DNA of 12,568 nt from Bryobacterales bacterium (GCA_016789785.1 JAEUQE010000246.1:1-12568), one strand, 5' to 3'; positions 1-8,798 are shown, numbered from the stretch's first letter. Translations and numbers: made by a program. Notes: generated by a model from the sequence alone, not told the origin.

Positions 1-201
1 TTCACGCTGAATCCTATTCTCGCCCTGCTCAGTAATTAAGACCAGGAAAAGTGTCTCAGCTATATTGGCACGGAGGGCGTACTACCCGGAATCGAAGCGG
101 GCGGTTCTTACGCAGTATAGTTATGATCTCATTGGAAACGGGGCGTTCAGACGCGAGCACGGATCTGGCAGCGCCCCCGCAGCAGACCAGAGGAATGCCA
201 A
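1..201. other. Non-coding or degraded left edge, no recognisable gene
   Basis: I see no convincing gene here. In frame 1 the first 12 codons (ending LALLSN) run to a TAA at 37-39 and could be the tail of an upstream gene, but that is too short to judge. The frame of the downstream RHS ORF is open only from position 127 and has no recognisable signal peptide or RHS sequence before the mutase-derived repeat starts at 231. The stretch is probably rearrangement debris upstream of the truncated RHS gene. Confidence 0.4.
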
Positions 202-2985
202 GTGAACGCAACCTCTTTGCGGTTTGCCGCCGGCGAGGCTCCAGCCGGAAGTCTGCGAGTGGGTGCGCAGGGCCATCGACTTGGGGTTCTTCGGATGGAA
301 CTGCTGGACGAGTTTGGCCCACAGGACGCGGGCGGCGCGCATCTTGCCGATTTCCATGAAGAAATTCATGCCGATGCCCCAGAAGAAGCTAAGGCGGGGC
401 GCGAATTGATCGATGTCGAGGCCGGCGGCGATGCCGGTGCGCAGATACTAACCGAGACTCAGTACGACACGCTGGGACGAGTGAAGGGCGTGATCTCGCC
501 AGGCAACGCCACGACGAAGCACACACCGTCGGGACATCAGTTGCCCGTGGATCCGGCCGGAAAGAAGACCCTGAGGACGATGGACGCGTTTGGCCGGATC
601 GAGTCAGTGACGGAGGACCCTGGAGGACAAGGGCTTGTAACCAACTACCTGTACACAGTGCTGGACGATCTGAGAGGGGTGTGCCAGGGAGCGGCGTTCG
701 AAGGAGCTTTGTGCGGTGCGGGAGGGTTGGGACGTAGTTTTGGGTACGACTCGGTGCGGCGGCTGGCGACAGCGAAGAACCCGGAAACGGGCACAGTGGA
801 ATACCGGTACGACAACAACGGGAACCTGAAGAAGCGGACGGACGCCAATGGAGTGAGTGTGGAGATCAACTATGACGCGTTGAACCGTCCCAAGGGCCGG
901 AGTTACTCCGATGGAACGCCGACAGTGAGCTATCAGTACGACGACGTATTCAAAGGGCGGATGCATCAGATTTCCAATAGCTTTTCGGTGACCAGCTACA
1001 CGGCGTTCGACGCGATGGGGAGAGTGTTGGCCAGCCGGCAGACGACCGGAGGGACGGCGTATCCTATGGTGTATGAGTACAATCTGGCTGGCGGTTTGGC
1101 GCAAGAGGTCTACCCAAGCGGCAAGGTGGTGAGCAGTTGCTACGATGTGGCAGGGCGCGTGAGCGAGGTGAAGCGGAAGGAGAACGCGACGGCGGCAGAG
1201 ACCACGGTGGCGAAGGTGACTGCGTACGCTGATCACGGAGAGCCACTGACGGCAACGATAGGGCCGGTCACCGAATCGACGGGATACAACCTGGAGTTGC
1301 AGATGACGAGCCGGATAGCTGTGGCGGCTCAGGGCACTTGGCAGATGAGTCTGGAGTACTGTCCTGGAGCAGCATTCACGTGCACGACGAACAATGGCAA
1401 CGTGCTTGGTCAGACGGCGGCGGGCAACGCGCGATGGGACTACGAATACGACGCGCTAAACCGGTTGAAGCGGGTGCAGGAGAAGGTGAACTCTGCGAAC
1501 TCGTGGATGCAGGAATACAAGTACGACCAGTACGGGAACCGGTCGATGATCAACAAGGCGGGGACGTTGATACCCTACGAATTGGGGACGCCGCGAGTGG
1601 GGAACGAGACCGACGCGAGCCCATACACGAAGAACCAATGGAATGGCGCGGAGTATGATCCGGCGGGGAATCAGAGGACGAGTTGGGGCAACGGGACGGC
1701 GGTGGGGGCGGCGAAGTATTTTCACGATGGGGAGAACCGGGTGCGGCGGGCGGAGGTGCAGTGGCCGAACCAGGGGCAGGGTGTGGTGGAGTATGGCTAT
1801 GACGGGGAGGGGCGCCGGGTATCGAAGTCGGTGGGCGGAGTGGTGAAGACGGTAATGGTGTACGACGCGATGGGGCAACTGGTTGCGGAGTACGGAGAGA
1901 TGGGGTCGCCGCCATGCTCGCCATGTTACTTTACGCAGGATCATTTGGGGTCGACGCGAGCGGTTTGGGGAGCGGGCGGGACGACGGTGAAGCTGTACGA
2001 TTATGCGCCGTTTGGTGAGGAGGTGACGGGGGTGTTTCGTGGGGGCGACAGCCGGTATCCGGGGACGCTTTACCCGCGGGCCGGCTGGCAGGGAGTGGCG
2101 TTGGAGTTCACCGGCAAGGAGCGGGATGCGGAGACGGGGTTGGATTATTTTGGAGCGCGGTATATGTCCTCGGCGCAGGGGAGGTTCACGAGTCCTGATC
2201 CGCTACTGTCCTCAGCGCACATTGCTTCGCCACAGAGTTGGAATCGGTATGCGTACACTCTAAACAACCCCTTGCGGTTTACTGATCCATTTGGTTTGTA
2301 CATCTGCAACGGAACAAACGCAGAGTGCAAGGACTTTGAGTCTTCCCTCAAGCAAGTTGAGAGAGCACGGAATTCCTACAAGAAGGGTTCTGCGGAATAC
2401 AACGCCCTGAATGGTTCGTTACAGGCTTACGGGAAGAAGGGTGTAGACAACGGCGTGACGGTTCAGTTTGGCGCAACGAGATCGGGTGGGGCAGCTGACG
2501 CCAACATTGGAATCTCGATTGCGGCTGGTACGGCAAACAAGATGGTGACGGCAGACAATCCCTCGGGACAAGACACTGTCGTTACTTTCGATCTATCGAA
2601 GCACATGTCCAACGGATCAGTTGACATCGGTTCGCTTGCGATTTCAGCGGCCCATGAGGGAATTCACGTTGGACATGGGACAGCTTTGGTCGGTGCTCTT
2701 CCAATGGACCTCACCAGTTCAGGAGCCGCTGGTGTGCTCGGTGGACCTTTGAACTTGACAAAGTATGCGACAGAGTTCGCAGCCTACAGCGGCTCCTCGT
2801 ACACTGCTCAGGGCTTGGGAGTCGGGAGTTTGAAGATTGGCGGCAATTTTGAAATCTGGAACTCTGGCTGGAAGGCTGTTGATGTCAATACGCTCCGATC
2901 AAACGGAATCAATGGCGTTCTTTCTGATCCGAATGGCCTCTACAAGGTGACGCCGGGAGCGCCGGGTAAGAAACTGATCGAGTAA
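202..2985 (+). CDS. RHS/YD-repeat protein with C-terminal toxin-like domain; 5' end replaced by mutase DNA
   Basis: The 927-codon frame (GTG at 202) is a chimera. Residues 1 to about 83 are not RHS-like: from 231 to 449 they are read from DNA antisense to a copy of the mutase large-subunit gene. From about residue 84 ([11 protein letters not shown]) the protein is a clear RHS shell, with many YD motifs (for example [26 protein letters not shown]), DHLGSTR at 580-586, [19 protein letters not shown] from 636, QGRFTSPDP, and the core-ending DPFGLY at 695-700. About 227 residues of variable C-terminus follow, with HEGIH at 818-822 and a further His at 825, resembling an HExxH zinc-metallopeptidase motif. 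RHS proteins commonly enclose and deliver C-terminal toxins. The signal peptide and N-terminal shell expected of a full-length RHS gene are missing, so the true start is unknown and expression is doubtful. No frameshift or stop interrupts the rest. Toxin function is inferred. Confidence 0.85.
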   Translation: MNATSLRFAAGEAPAGSLRVGAQGHRLGVLRMELLDEFGPQDAGGAHLADFHEEIHADAPEEAKAGRELIDVEAGGDAGAQILTETQYDTLGRVKGVISPGNATTKHTPSGHQLPVDPAGKKTLRTMDAFGRIESVTEDPGGQGLVTNYLYTVLDDLRGVCQGAAFEGALCGAGGLGRSFGYDSVRRLATAKNPETGTVEYRYDNNGNLKKRTDANGVSVEINYDALNRPKGRSYSDGTPTVSYQYDDVFKGRMHQISNSFSVTSYTAFDAMGRVLASRQTTGGTAYPMVYEYNLAGGLAQEVYPSGKVVSSCYDVAGRVSEVKRKENATAAETTVAKVTAYADHGEPLTATIGPVTESTGYNLELQMTSRIAVAAQGTWQMSLEYCPGAAFTCTTNNGNVLGQTAAGNARWDYEYDALNRLKRVQEKVNSANSWMQEYKYDQYGNRSMINKAGTLIPYELGTPRVGNETDASPYTKNQWNGAEYDPAGNQRTSWGNGTAVGAAKYFHDGENRVRRAEVQWPNQGQGVVEYGYDGEGRRVSKSVGGVVKTVMVYDAMGQLVAEYGEMGSPPCSPCYFTQDHLGSTRAVWGAGGTTVKLYDYAPFGEEVTGVFRGGDSRYPGTLYPRAGWQGVALEFTGKERDAETGLDYFGARYMSSAQGRFTSPDPLLSSAHIASPQSWNRYAYTLNNPLRFTDPFGLYICNGTNAECKDFESSLKQVERARNSYKKGSAEYNALNGSLQAYGKKGVDNGVTVQFGATRSGGAADANIGISIAAGTANKMVTADNPSGQDTVVTFDLSKHMSNGSVDIGSLAISAAHEGIHVGHGTALVGALPMDLTSSGAAGVLGGPLNLTKYATEFAAYSGSSYTAQGLGVGSLKIGGNFEIWNSGWKAVDVNTLRSNGINGVLSDPNGLYKVTPGAPGKKLIE
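231..449. repeat. Direct repeat A: displaced fragment of the mutase large-subunit gene
   Basis: This 219-bp stretch matches 5178-5396 without gaps at a constant offset of 4947. I count six mismatches (at 250, 313, 347, 364, 391 and 424), about 97% identity. Read on the minus strand it encodes residues about 256-328 of methylmalonyl-CoA mutase, including the conserved [11 protein letters not shown] segment, with no stop. Five of the six differences are synonymous in the mutase frame. The exception changes IAK to IGK. The similarity stops abruptly on both sides. On the right it runs straight into RHS coding sequence, so it marks a rearrangement breakpoint. Confidence 0.95.
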
Positions 2986-2990
2986 GGAGG
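2984..2990 (+). promoter_or_regulatory. Shine-Dalgarno for the exported protein gene
   Basis: AAGGAGG overlaps the TAA stop of the RHS gene (2983-2985) and lies five bases before TTG at 2996. It decides the unusual TTG start, which is immediately followed by a signal peptide. The arrangement suggests translational coupling with the RHS gene. Confidence 0.7.
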
Positions 2991-2995
2991 CTGGC

Positions 2996-3550
2996 TTGCG
3001 ACAATCGATTCTCTTTGCTCTATTCGGAGCCAGCCTTTGGCCCCAAGCTGTGCTTTCAGACGATATGCTGATCGACGGCGCACGTGCCTCAGTTTATGTG
3101 GTTCGGGCTACCACGCCCACAGAGGCCAAGATCAATGATGCTTGGCTGGAGCTTCACAACAACACGAGATGGGCCGTCAGCATTCGCACCGAGTCACTTT
3201 ACATAGGAGACAAAGTGACGCCCTTGACATTGCGTAGCGGCAAGGGAGTTCTCGCAATCCGGTCTGGAGTGGTTGTCTCGCCGTGCTATGTGGTCGAGGC
3301 CGTCCCGAAGGGGTCAAATGATCCAGCCGATGAACCGTATCAAAGGCTGAAGCTAGGTGCGGCCTGTACAGTTGGTTCGACATCCTGGATACCTTCTGGC
3401 GGAAGCGTTCTGATGCGTGTTCCCAACGACCATCTCGCACTGGGACGAAGAATCAGCATCGATTTCCAGTACGAGTGGGAGAATGCTCGAAATGTGGAAC
3501 ATCGAGTGCTCTTCACACAAGTTCCAGAGAGGCACAAAAACCGACCGTGA
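2996..3550 (+). CDS. Small exported protein of unknown function, candidate RHS partner or immunity protein
   Basis: A 184-residue protein starts at TTG behind a strong AAGGAGG, ten bases after the RHS stop, so the two are very likely co-transcribed. Residues 1-21 look like a Sec signal peptide: short positive n-region, hydrophobic SILFALFGASLW, possible cleavage after VLS. The mature part is predicted-looking beta-rich sequence, including WLELHNNTRWAVSI, with two cysteines (97 and 124) that could form a disulphide in the periplasm. I recognise no named domain. Position directly behind a toxin-bearing RHS gene, export, and the same lower GC as the RHS C-terminus (53% in one counted 60-base line) make a periplasmic immunity or partner protein plausible. 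This is inferred from context only. Confidence 0.75.
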   Translation: MRQSILFALFGASLWPQAVLSDDMLIDGARASVYVVRATTPTEAKINDAWLELHNNTRWAVSIRTESLYIGDKVTPLTLRSGKGVLAIRSGVVVSPCYVVEAVPKGSNDPADEPYQRLKLGAACTVGSTSWIPSGGSVLMRVPNDHLALGRRISIDFQYEWENARNVEHRVLFTQVPERHKNRP

Positions 3551-3554
3551 ACCG

Positions 3555-3966
3555 TCAACACACCGCAACGCCCCGTCGCTGGCATTCGAGCTTGACGGCG
3601 TAGAAGGCGGCTTGCATGAGATGGATGTTGGCCGTGGTTGGCGTCGATGACGAGCTTGCCATCTGACCAATCCGAGTTTTCGTGAGCGCCGATCAGAAGC
3701 TCCAGGGCGAACTGTTCGAGTACGTGATCGTAGGCGGCTTGGAGATCGTGATCGGAAAGAGTGCCGAGAACGGCGCTTGGTTCGGTGATGTCTTGGACGA
3801 GGAGTTCGTCGGCGAGGCCGGCAAGGAGCGGGATGCGGAGACTGGGCTGGATTACGTTCTGCCAGCGGCGCACTCCATGTTTGAAAATGATGCCTTCCCG
3901 CACGGACCGGACCACACGCTTCTCGACCTCGTCGAAGCGGCTGTGCATCCTGGTTCCAGCCGCCAT
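3555..3966 (-). pseudogene. Unrecognised frameshifted ORF relic
   Basis: On the minus strand an ATG at 3966 (or one at 3948, giving MHSRFDEVEK) opens a frame with GC-rich third positions down to about 3640. There the third-position GC drops, and another frame takes over with good codon use (ANIHLMQAAFYAVKLECQRR) until TGA at 3557-3555. Joined, they would make about 137 residues. This suggests a once-functional small gene with one frameshift, just downstream of the mutase genes. I do not recognise the family. The block also contains an RHS-core remnant on the opposite strand (3818-3855), so it may be a mosaic and not a true gene. Confidence 0.35.
3801..3855 (+). repeat. RHS core remnant ([12 protein letters not shown])
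   Basis: Bases 3818-3855 match 2111-2148 of the RHS gene at 35 of 38 positions. All three differences (3843, 3847, 3855) are synonymous in the RHS frame, so the encoded [12 protein letters not shown] is unchanged. A further ggagttc occurs in both copies just upstream, separated in this copy by nine extra bases. On either side no RHS sequence continues. This is a short piece of another RHS gene's core tip, left at a breakpoint or as the junction of an orphan RHS C-terminus. Confidence 0.75.
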
Positions 3967-4005
3967 CGCGACGTGGCCGCGCGCGGGGAAGTTGGTGTCA
4001 GCCCG

Positions 4006-6159
4006 CTACGCGACCGGCTCCGGCGACAGACGCCGGATGAGGACTTCGAGGATCTCGCGGGCGGCTTTCGGAATCACCGTACCGGGGCCGAAGACAGCCG
4101 CTGCGCCCGAGCGGTAGAGATGATCGTAGTCCTGTGCCGGAATCACGCCGCCGACCACCACCACAATGTCCTCCCGCCCGAGCTTCGTCAGTTCCTCCAC
4201 CACCTGCGGGACCAGCGTATTGTGGCCGCCCGCCAGCGTCGAAACGCCGAGCACATGCACATCGTTCTCCGCCGCTTCGCGGGCCACTTCGCGCGGGGTC
4301 TGGAACAGCGGGCCAATGTCCACATCGAAGCCGATGTCGGCAAACGCCGTCGCAATCACCTTCGCACCGCGGTCATGCCCGTCCTGGCCCATCTTCGCCA
4401 CCAGAATGCGCGGCGGACGCCCTTCCAAATTGCGAAACTCCTGGACCAGACCGCGCGCCGTGGCGAACTGCTCGTCCTGTGTACTCTCGGCGGCATAGAC
4501 ACCGCTGATGGTCTTGGTCTGGGCGCGGAAGCGACCGTAGACCTGTTCGAGCGCGCCGCTGATCTCGCCTAACGTGGCGCGCTTGCGGGCGGCATCGACG
4601 GCTAATTCGAGTAAGTTCCCTTCCCCGGTTTCCGCACAACTTGTCAGTGCGGCCAGGGCGGCCGACACCGCTGCGCCGTCCCGGGTGCGTTTCAATTCTT
4701 CCAGACGCGCAAGCTGCTGCGTGCGGACCTTACTGTTATCCACCAGCAACACTTCGAGCGGCTCTTCCCTTTCGGGCTGATACGCGTTGACGCCGATGAT
4801 ACGGTCACGGGCGGAATCAATGCGGGCCTGCTTGCGCGCGGCGGCTTCCTCAATGCGGAGCTTCGGCAAGCCGGTTTCGATGGCCTTCGCCATGCCACCG
4901 AGCCCTTCGATCTCCTCAATGTGTTTCCACGCGCGCTGCATGATCTCGTGGGTCAGCGATTCGACATAGTAACTGCCACCCCAGGGGTCGATGGCGCGAG
5001 TAATTGCGGTTTCTTCCTGTAACAGGATTTGCGTGTTGCGCGCGATGCGGGCCGAAAAATCGGTGGGCAGCGCGATGGCTTCATCGAGCGCGTTGGTGTG
5101 GAGCGACTGGGTGTGGCCCATGGCGGCGGCCATCGCCTCCACCATGGTGCGGATGACGTTGTTGAACGGATCCTGCGCGGCGAGGCTCCAGCCGGAGGTC
5201 TGCGAGTGGGTGCGCAGGGCCATCGACTTGGGGTTCTTCGGATGGAACTGCTGGACGAGCTTGGCCCACAGGACGCGGGCGGCGCGCATCTTGGCGATTT
5301 CCATGAAGAAGTTCATGCCGATGCCCCAGAAGAAGCTGAGGCGGGGCGCGAATTGATCGATGTCGAGGCCAGCGGCGATGCCGGTGCGCAGATACTCGAC
5401 GCCGTCGGCGAGCGTGTAAGCGAGTTCGATGTCGGCCGTGGCGCCGGCTTCCTGCATATGATAGCCGGAGATGGAAATACAGTTGAATTTCGGCATCTTT
5501 CGCGAGCAATAGCGGAAGATATCGCCGATGATGCGCATGGAGGGAACGGGCGGGTAAATGTAAGTGTTGCGCACCATGAATTCTTTGAGGATGTCGTTCT
5601 GGATGGTGCCGCTGAGCTGTTCGGGTTTAACGCCCTGCTCCTCGGCGGCGACGACGTAGAACGCCATGATGGGGAGCACCGCGCCGTTCATGGTCATGGA
5701 GACCGACATCTGATCGAGGGGGATCTGGTCGAACAGGATCTTCATGTCGAGGATCGAGTCGATGGCGACACCCGCCTTGCCGACGTCGCCGACCACGCGC
5801 TCATGATCGGAATCGTAGCCGCGGTGGGTGGCGAGGTCGAAGGCGACGGAGAGCCCCTTCTGCCCTTGCGCGAGATTGCGGCGGTAGAAGGCGTTGGAGT
5901 CTTCGGCGGTGGAGAAACCGGCGTACTGGCGGATGGTCCACGGCTGCATGACATACATGGTGGAGTACGGTCCGCGCAGGAATGGCGGGAGGCCGGCGGC
6001 GTAGTGGAGATGCTCGAAGGAGGCGGTGTCCGCCTGGGTGTAGTAACGCTTGACGGGGATCTGTTCGGGCGTTTGCCAGACGGCGTCCTGCGGCGCGGAG
6101 ACCGCCGGAGCCGTGGTGGCTGCGAATTGGAAGGGGATTTTGGTGAAGTCGGGTTTCAT
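4006..6159 (-). CDS. mutB: Methylmalonyl-CoA mutase, large (catalytic) subunit
   Basis: This 717-residue protein is the adenosylcobalamin-dependent subunit that interconverts succinyl-CoA and (R)-methylmalonyl-CoA in the cytoplasm. The N-terminal two thirds is the substrate-binding barrel: [34 protein letters not shown], the GYHMQEAGA strand, and [11 protein letters not shown] near residues 316-326. The C-terminal domain binds B12: the cobalt-ligand motif DGHDRG has its histidine at 595, followed by STLAGGHN and VVVGGVIP. Length is close to the usual about 720. The ATG at 6159 overlaps the stop of mutA as ATGA, indicating translational coupling and an alpha-beta heterodimer. A 219-bp part of this gene is duplicated at 231-449. 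No MeaB/ArgK chaperone gene follows within the window. The sequence appears intact with no missing catalytic motif. Confidence 0.97.
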   Translation of the reverse strand: MKPDFTKIPFQFAATTAPAVSAPQDAVWQTPEQIPVKRYYTQADTASFEHLHYAAGLPPFLRGPYSTMYVMQPWTIRQYAGFSTAEDSNAFYRRNLAQGQKGLSVAFDLATHRGYDSDHERVVGDVGKAGVAIDSILDMKILFDQIPLDQMSVSMTMNGAVLPIMAFYVVAAEEQGVKPEQLSGTIQNDILKEFMVRNTYIYPPVPSMRIIGDIFRYCSRKMPKFNCISISGYHMQEAGATADIELAYTLADGVEYLRTGIAAGLDIDQFAPRLSFFWGIGMNFFMEIAKMRAARVLWAKLVQQFHPKNPKSMALRTHSQTSGWSLAAQDPFNNVIRTMVEAMAAAMGHTQSLHTNALDEAIALPTDFSARIARNTQILLQEETAITRAIDPWGGSYYVESLTHEIMQRAWKHIEEIEGLGGMAKAIETGLPKLRIEEAAARKQARIDSARDRIIGVNAYQPEREEPLEVLLVDNSKVRTQQLARLEELKRTRDGAAVSAALAALTSCAETGEGNLLELAVDAARKRATLGEISGALEQVYGRFRAQTKTISGVYAAESTQDEQFATARGLVQEFRNLEGRPPRILVAKMGQDGHDRGAKVIATAFADIGFDVDIGPLFQTPREVAREAAENDVHVLGVSTLAGGHNTLVPQVVEELTKLGREDIVVVVGGVIPAQDYDHLYRSGAAAVFGPGTVIPKAAREILEVLIRRLSPEPVA
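5178..5396. repeat. Direct repeat B: parent-like copy inside the mutase gene
   Basis: This is the counterpart of 231-449 and lies within the intact mutase large-subunit gene (residues about 256-328). The two copies are in the same orientation, 4947 bases apart, and enclose the RHS gene, the exported-protein gene and the 3' part of the mutase gene. Confidence 0.95.
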
Positions 6160-7541
6160 GCGGCCACTCCTAACCTGGTCTGCCAGGCCTCTAAGGTGTC
6201 GGCTAAGTTGCTTCCGATGTGGATGAATCCGGCGGCGCCGGCGGCTTCGAGCGCGGCGATGCTCTCCTTGGGGTAACCGGCGATGACGACCGGAGCGGTG
6301 GTCCGCGCGATGACTTGCGGAGTAAGTTGCGGATACTCGGCGTCGGAACTGCAGAGAATGACTAAGTCGGCGGGTTCGAGCGATACCGCGTCGTGGACCG
6401 CGAATCCGGCGCAGCCGAGGAAATTGCGGCAGAAGCCCGAGCGGGCGCGGCGCATTTTGAGGTCGCCCATTTCGAGTAACAGCACGGTGGGACGTTTCCC
6501 GCCCGCGGCGACGTGGCGTTCGGTACGCATGCGAATGCGCTCAAATACGCCGGCGGCGCGCCAGGTGGATTCGGTCGCGGGTAAGTCGACGGCGGGTTCC
6601 GCGGGCGCGGGGTAGTTATTCACGCCGGCCAGCGTGGCGCGGCGCGAGGCGTAGGCCGTTTCCTTGGCTTTGCGCGAGGCGGCAAGCAGCGCATCGAGTT
6701 CGCCGGAATCGCGGAAGGCGGAAAAGCCGCCGATGGTTTCGATTTGCTGGAAGCGCTTCCAGGCTTCGCGGGCAAGCATGTCCGTAAGCGCTTCGACATA
6801 CCATGCGCCGCCGGCGGGGTCGGCGACACGGTCAAGGTGGCTCTCTTCGCGGAGGATGAGCTGGACGTTGCGGGCCAGGTGCAGGTCGATCCAATCGGGG
6901 CGGACGGTGACCCAGTCGGCTCCTCCGGCGACCGCGGCGAGGGCTTCGGCGGTGGCGCGAAGCAGGTTGTTATTCGAATCGAGTAACGACTTATTCCAGC
7001 GCGCGGTAACTGCGTGTATGTGGAGATAGGCGGCACCGGGATCGGCGGCGCTGCGATCGGAGGGCTGGAACGCCTGGACGGCGCAGGCCCAAAGAGCGCG
7101 GGCGGCGCGGAGTTTCGCGATTTCGAGAAAGAAGAGCGAACTTACTCCGTAGCGGATCACCAGGCGCGGTGCGGCATCGTTGACGGGCTGGCCGGAAGCG
7201 GCGAGCCATTCGACGGCGGCGCTGAGGGAGAGCGCGAGCTCTTCCACGGACGTCGCGCCCTGGTCGTGGAAGAGGGACGCATCCACGTGGGCGTGCGGCT
7301 CTTCCCCAGGCAGGGCCATTTGCCAGGGACGCCCGTCGCCGCGGACGAACGGGAAGGCGGCGGGCGCGGAGTCCGTGGGGGTGACGAGGCCGGCCATGCT
7401 TTCGAGGGCGTAGTAAGGGCGGACGGAGAGGCCGTCGGGAGTTTTCCAGACGAGGCGCTTTTCGTAGTCGGCGCCTTTGAGGTCGGCCTGGATCTGCGCT
7501 TCCCAATCGGCGACGGAGACGGGAGGGAATCCGAGGTTCAT
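6156..7541 (-). CDS. mutA: Methylmalonyl-CoA mutase, small (non-catalytic) subunit
   Basis: A 461-residue partner of the catalytic subunit. The N-terminus ([39 protein letters not shown]) is typical of the small subunit. The barrel part retains [14 protein letters not shown] and [16 protein letters not shown], which parallel the large subunit's [14 protein letters not shown] and [14 protein letters not shown]. The C-terminal domain ([23 protein letters not shown]) has the fold position of the B12 domain but lacks the DxHxxG cobalt ligand, as expected of a non-catalytic subunit. It is shorter than the roughly 640-residue actinobacterial form: much of the first half of the barrel is absent. It is coupled to the epimerase upstream and mutB downstream by ATGA overlaps. 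Confidence 0.93.
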   Translation of the reverse strand: MNLGFPPVSVADWEAQIQADLKGADYEKRLVWKTPDGLSVRPYYALESMAGLVTPTDSAPAAFPFVRGDGRPWQMALPGEEPHAHVDASLFHDQGATSVEELALSLSAAVEWLAASGQPVNDAAPRLVIRYGVSSLFFLEIAKLRAARALWACAVQAFQPSDRSAADPGAAYLHIHAVTARWNKSLLDSNNNLLRATAEALAAVAGGADWVTVRPDWIDLHLARNVQLILREESHLDRVADPAGGAWYVEALTDMLAREAWKRFQQIETIGGFSAFRDSGELDALLAASRKAKETAYASRRATLAGVNNYPAPAEPAVDLPATESTWRAAGVFERIRMRTERHVAAGGKRPTVLLLEMGDLKMRRARSGFCRNFLGCAGFAVHDAVSLEPADLVILCSSDAEYPQLTPQVIARTTAPVVIAGYPKESIAALEAAGAAGFIHIGSNLADTLEAWQTRLGVAA

Positions 7542-7996
7542 GCGGGCTCCTCCACGATTTCGATGAGGTAGCCGAAGGGGGCGTCTTCGGTCGATTTGGG
7601 ATGCACAAAGAAGACCGTGGTGCCGCGGGAGCCCTTGCGGGGCGCGGCGTCGATGATCTTGAAACCCGCTGCTTTCATGGCGTCGAATGCCTGCTGGGCG
7701 CTCTTGACACGATAGGCGACATGCGCGAAGCCGGGGCGGCCGCCCATCTTTTCGATCTGCTTGGCGACGGGGGAATCCGGCGAGAGCGGCTCCAGGAGTT
7801 GGATGAGGTTGGGGCCGTCGCCGATGCGCAGCAGCGCTTCGCGCACCTGATCTTTGCCAAGCACTTCCTCGCGATGAAACTCGGTAAAGCCGAGGGCGCG
7901 GTACGAGGCGACCTGCGCTTCCAACTGTCCCTGTGGCACGGCGATGGCCACGTGATCCACAAACAGGATTCCGGGAACTTCATTCGAATTCAACAA
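7538..7996 (-). CDS. mce: Methylmalonyl-CoA epimerase
   Basis: This glyoxalase/VOC-fold enzyme converts (R)- to (S)-methylmalonyl-CoA, linking the mutase to the carboxyltransferase. The divalent-metal ligands of the family are visible: His15 ([10 protein letters not shown]), Gln66 (NLIQLLEPL), His92 (GFAHVAYRV) and Glu146 ([10 protein letters not shown]). I place the start at TTG 7996, eight bases after a GGAGG, giving 152 residues. A longer frame to 8047 exists but would add non-conserved sequence overlapping the biotin-carrier gene. With this start the gene overlaps the 3' end of that gene by 17 bases. A second TTG at 7993 is equally possible. The stop overlaps the mutA start as ATGA. Confidence 0.93.
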   Translation of the reverse strand: MLNSNEVPGILFVDHVAIAVPQGQLEAQVASYRALGFTEFHREEVLGKDQVREALLRIGDGPNLIQLLEPLSPDSPVAKQIEKMGGRPGFAHVAYRVKSAQQAFDAMKAAGFKIIDAAPRKGSRGTTVFFVHPKSTEDAPFGYLIEIVEEPA

Positions 7997-8360
7997 GGAC
8001 TTGTCCTCCCTGGACGGCGTCGCCTGAATTGACAGGGACCTTCGCAACCTTGCCGGCGACCGGCGCGGTGATGTTGGTTTCCATTTTCATGGCTTCGAGC
8101 ACCAGCAGGACGTCGCCGGGCTGAATGCTCTGGCCGGGTTGGGCGAGCACGCGGGTGACGGTGCCCGCGATGGGGCTGCGGCACACCTTGTCCTCATTGG
8201 CAACCGGTGGGCCTCCGGCGGCGGGGGCGGGCGGCGGGGCAACGGGGGCAGCCACACGCGTCGGCGTAGGCGGCAGATAGACGGGCTGTTGCGGCTCCGG
8301 CTCGCTGGCCTCGACTTCCACTTCGTAGACTTTGTCGTTGACGTTGATTTTGAGTTTCAC
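7980..8360 (-). CDS. Transcarboxylase 1.3S biotin carrier subunit (biotinyl-domain protein)
   Basis: A 126-residue biotin carboxyl carrier. The N-terminus [18 protein letters not shown] closely resembles the Propionibacterium 1.3S subunit, where the first residues bind the 12S and 5S enzymes. A flexible Pro/Ala-rich linker (about 21-57) leads to the biotinyl domain (about 58-126) with EAMKMET, whose Lys92 is the biotinylation site. It carries the carboxyl group between the 12S and 5S active sites. The start is GTG at 8360 with a GGAGG about five bases upstream. The resemblance could also fit a decarboxylase gamma or acyl-CoA carboxylase carrier. The flanking 12S- and 5S-like genes favour transcarboxylase. 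Confidence 0.93.
   Translation of the reverse strand: MKLKINVNDKVYEVEVEASEPEPQQPVYLPPTPTRVAAPVAPPPAPAAGGPPVANEDKVCRSPIAGTVTRVLAQPGQSIQPGDVLLVLEAMKMETNITAPVAGKVAKVPVNSGDAVQGGQVLVEFE
8005..8009 (-). promoter_or_regulatory. Shine-Dalgarno setting the epimerase TTG start
   Basis: GGAGG on the minus strand lies inside the last codons of the biotin-carrier gene, eight bases before TTG at 7996. No in-frame ATG lies between this site and the conserved VDHVAIAV segment, so this site is the main argument for the chosen epimerase start. Confidence 0.6.
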
Positions 8361-8378
8361 TCGGCCTCCAGTGTGCCT

Positions 8379-8798
8379 TTATTGATCATGCCGCACTTGC
8401 AGCACGTGCGACGCTTGGATGGAGACACGGCCCTGTTGGGCCCAGGCTCCGGTGTGCAGCAGACGGATCTGCCGGATGCGCGGACGTTTGCCGAGGAAGG
8501 CGGCGATGGCGGCGGAGATCACGAGCAGCAGTTCTTCGTCGATTTCTTCCTTGGGGGGTACGGGGGCAGGTTTCGGTACTTCGGCCTGCGGCGGCAGGGC
8601 TTCGGCGTTTGGCGGCGTTGCGGCCGTTTGGGCGGATGCGGGAGGTGCGGGCGCGGCGGCGGGCGAAGGGGCGGGCGAAGGGGCCCCTCGCGAGGCTCCC
8701 TCGAGCGCAAGCACCCTTTCGCTCAAGCTGGCGATCTGATCGCGGAGTGCGCCGATCGCATCGAGAAGCGTTTGTTCCTGATTGGAAGTGGCAGGCAT
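8379..8798 (-). CDS. Small OadG/MmdD-like carboxyltransferase-associated protein, soluble form
   Basis: A 139-residue protein in three parts. Residues about 5-34 look like a short coiled coil (EQTLLDAIGALRDQIASLSERV). Residues about 35-85 are a Pro/Ala-rich linker. Residues about 86-139 form a conserved-looking tail (DEELLLVISAAIAAFLGKRPR, then a WAQQGRV segment). The tail resembles the C-terminal part of the gamma/delta subunits of biotin-dependent decarboxylases (OadG, MmdD, GcdD), which assemble the complex. Those proteins start with a membrane helix; here no transmembrane segment is visible, so a soluble assembly factor is likely. It sits between the 12S and 1.3S genes, with an AAGGAG seven bases before its ATG, and surely works with them. 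The family assignment is moderate and the role is inferred. Confidence 0.75.
   Translation of the reverse strand: MPATSNQEQTLLDAIGALRDQIASLSERVLALEGASRGAPSPAPSPAAAPAPPASAQTAATPPNAEALPPQAEVPKPAPVPPKEEIDEELLLVISAAIAAFLGKRPRIRQIRLLHTGAWAQQGRVSIQASHVLQVRHDQ

Noticed and set aside
60..110. tRNA-like arm on the minus strand (cccgcttcgattccggg)
   Set aside because: The stem has a mismatch, and no matching acceptor or anticodon arms are found around it.
231..449. CRISPR, insertion sequence or integron explanation for the repeat
   Set aside because: There are only two copies, with coding content from the mutase gene, and I see no transposase, terminal inverted repeats or target-site duplication at its edges.
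3682..4572. Plus-strand frame of 296 codons carrying [12 protein letters not shown]
   Set aside because: Its second half is antisense to the mutase gene and the first half shows no RHS sequence beyond the short remnant. I kept only the remnant as a feature.
5029..6276. Long plus-strand open frame (415 codons) opposite the mutase gene
   Set aside because: It lies opposite an intact, fully recognisable catalytic gene in codon-aligned antisense, which stays open easily in GC-rich DNA. No domain or start signal supports it.
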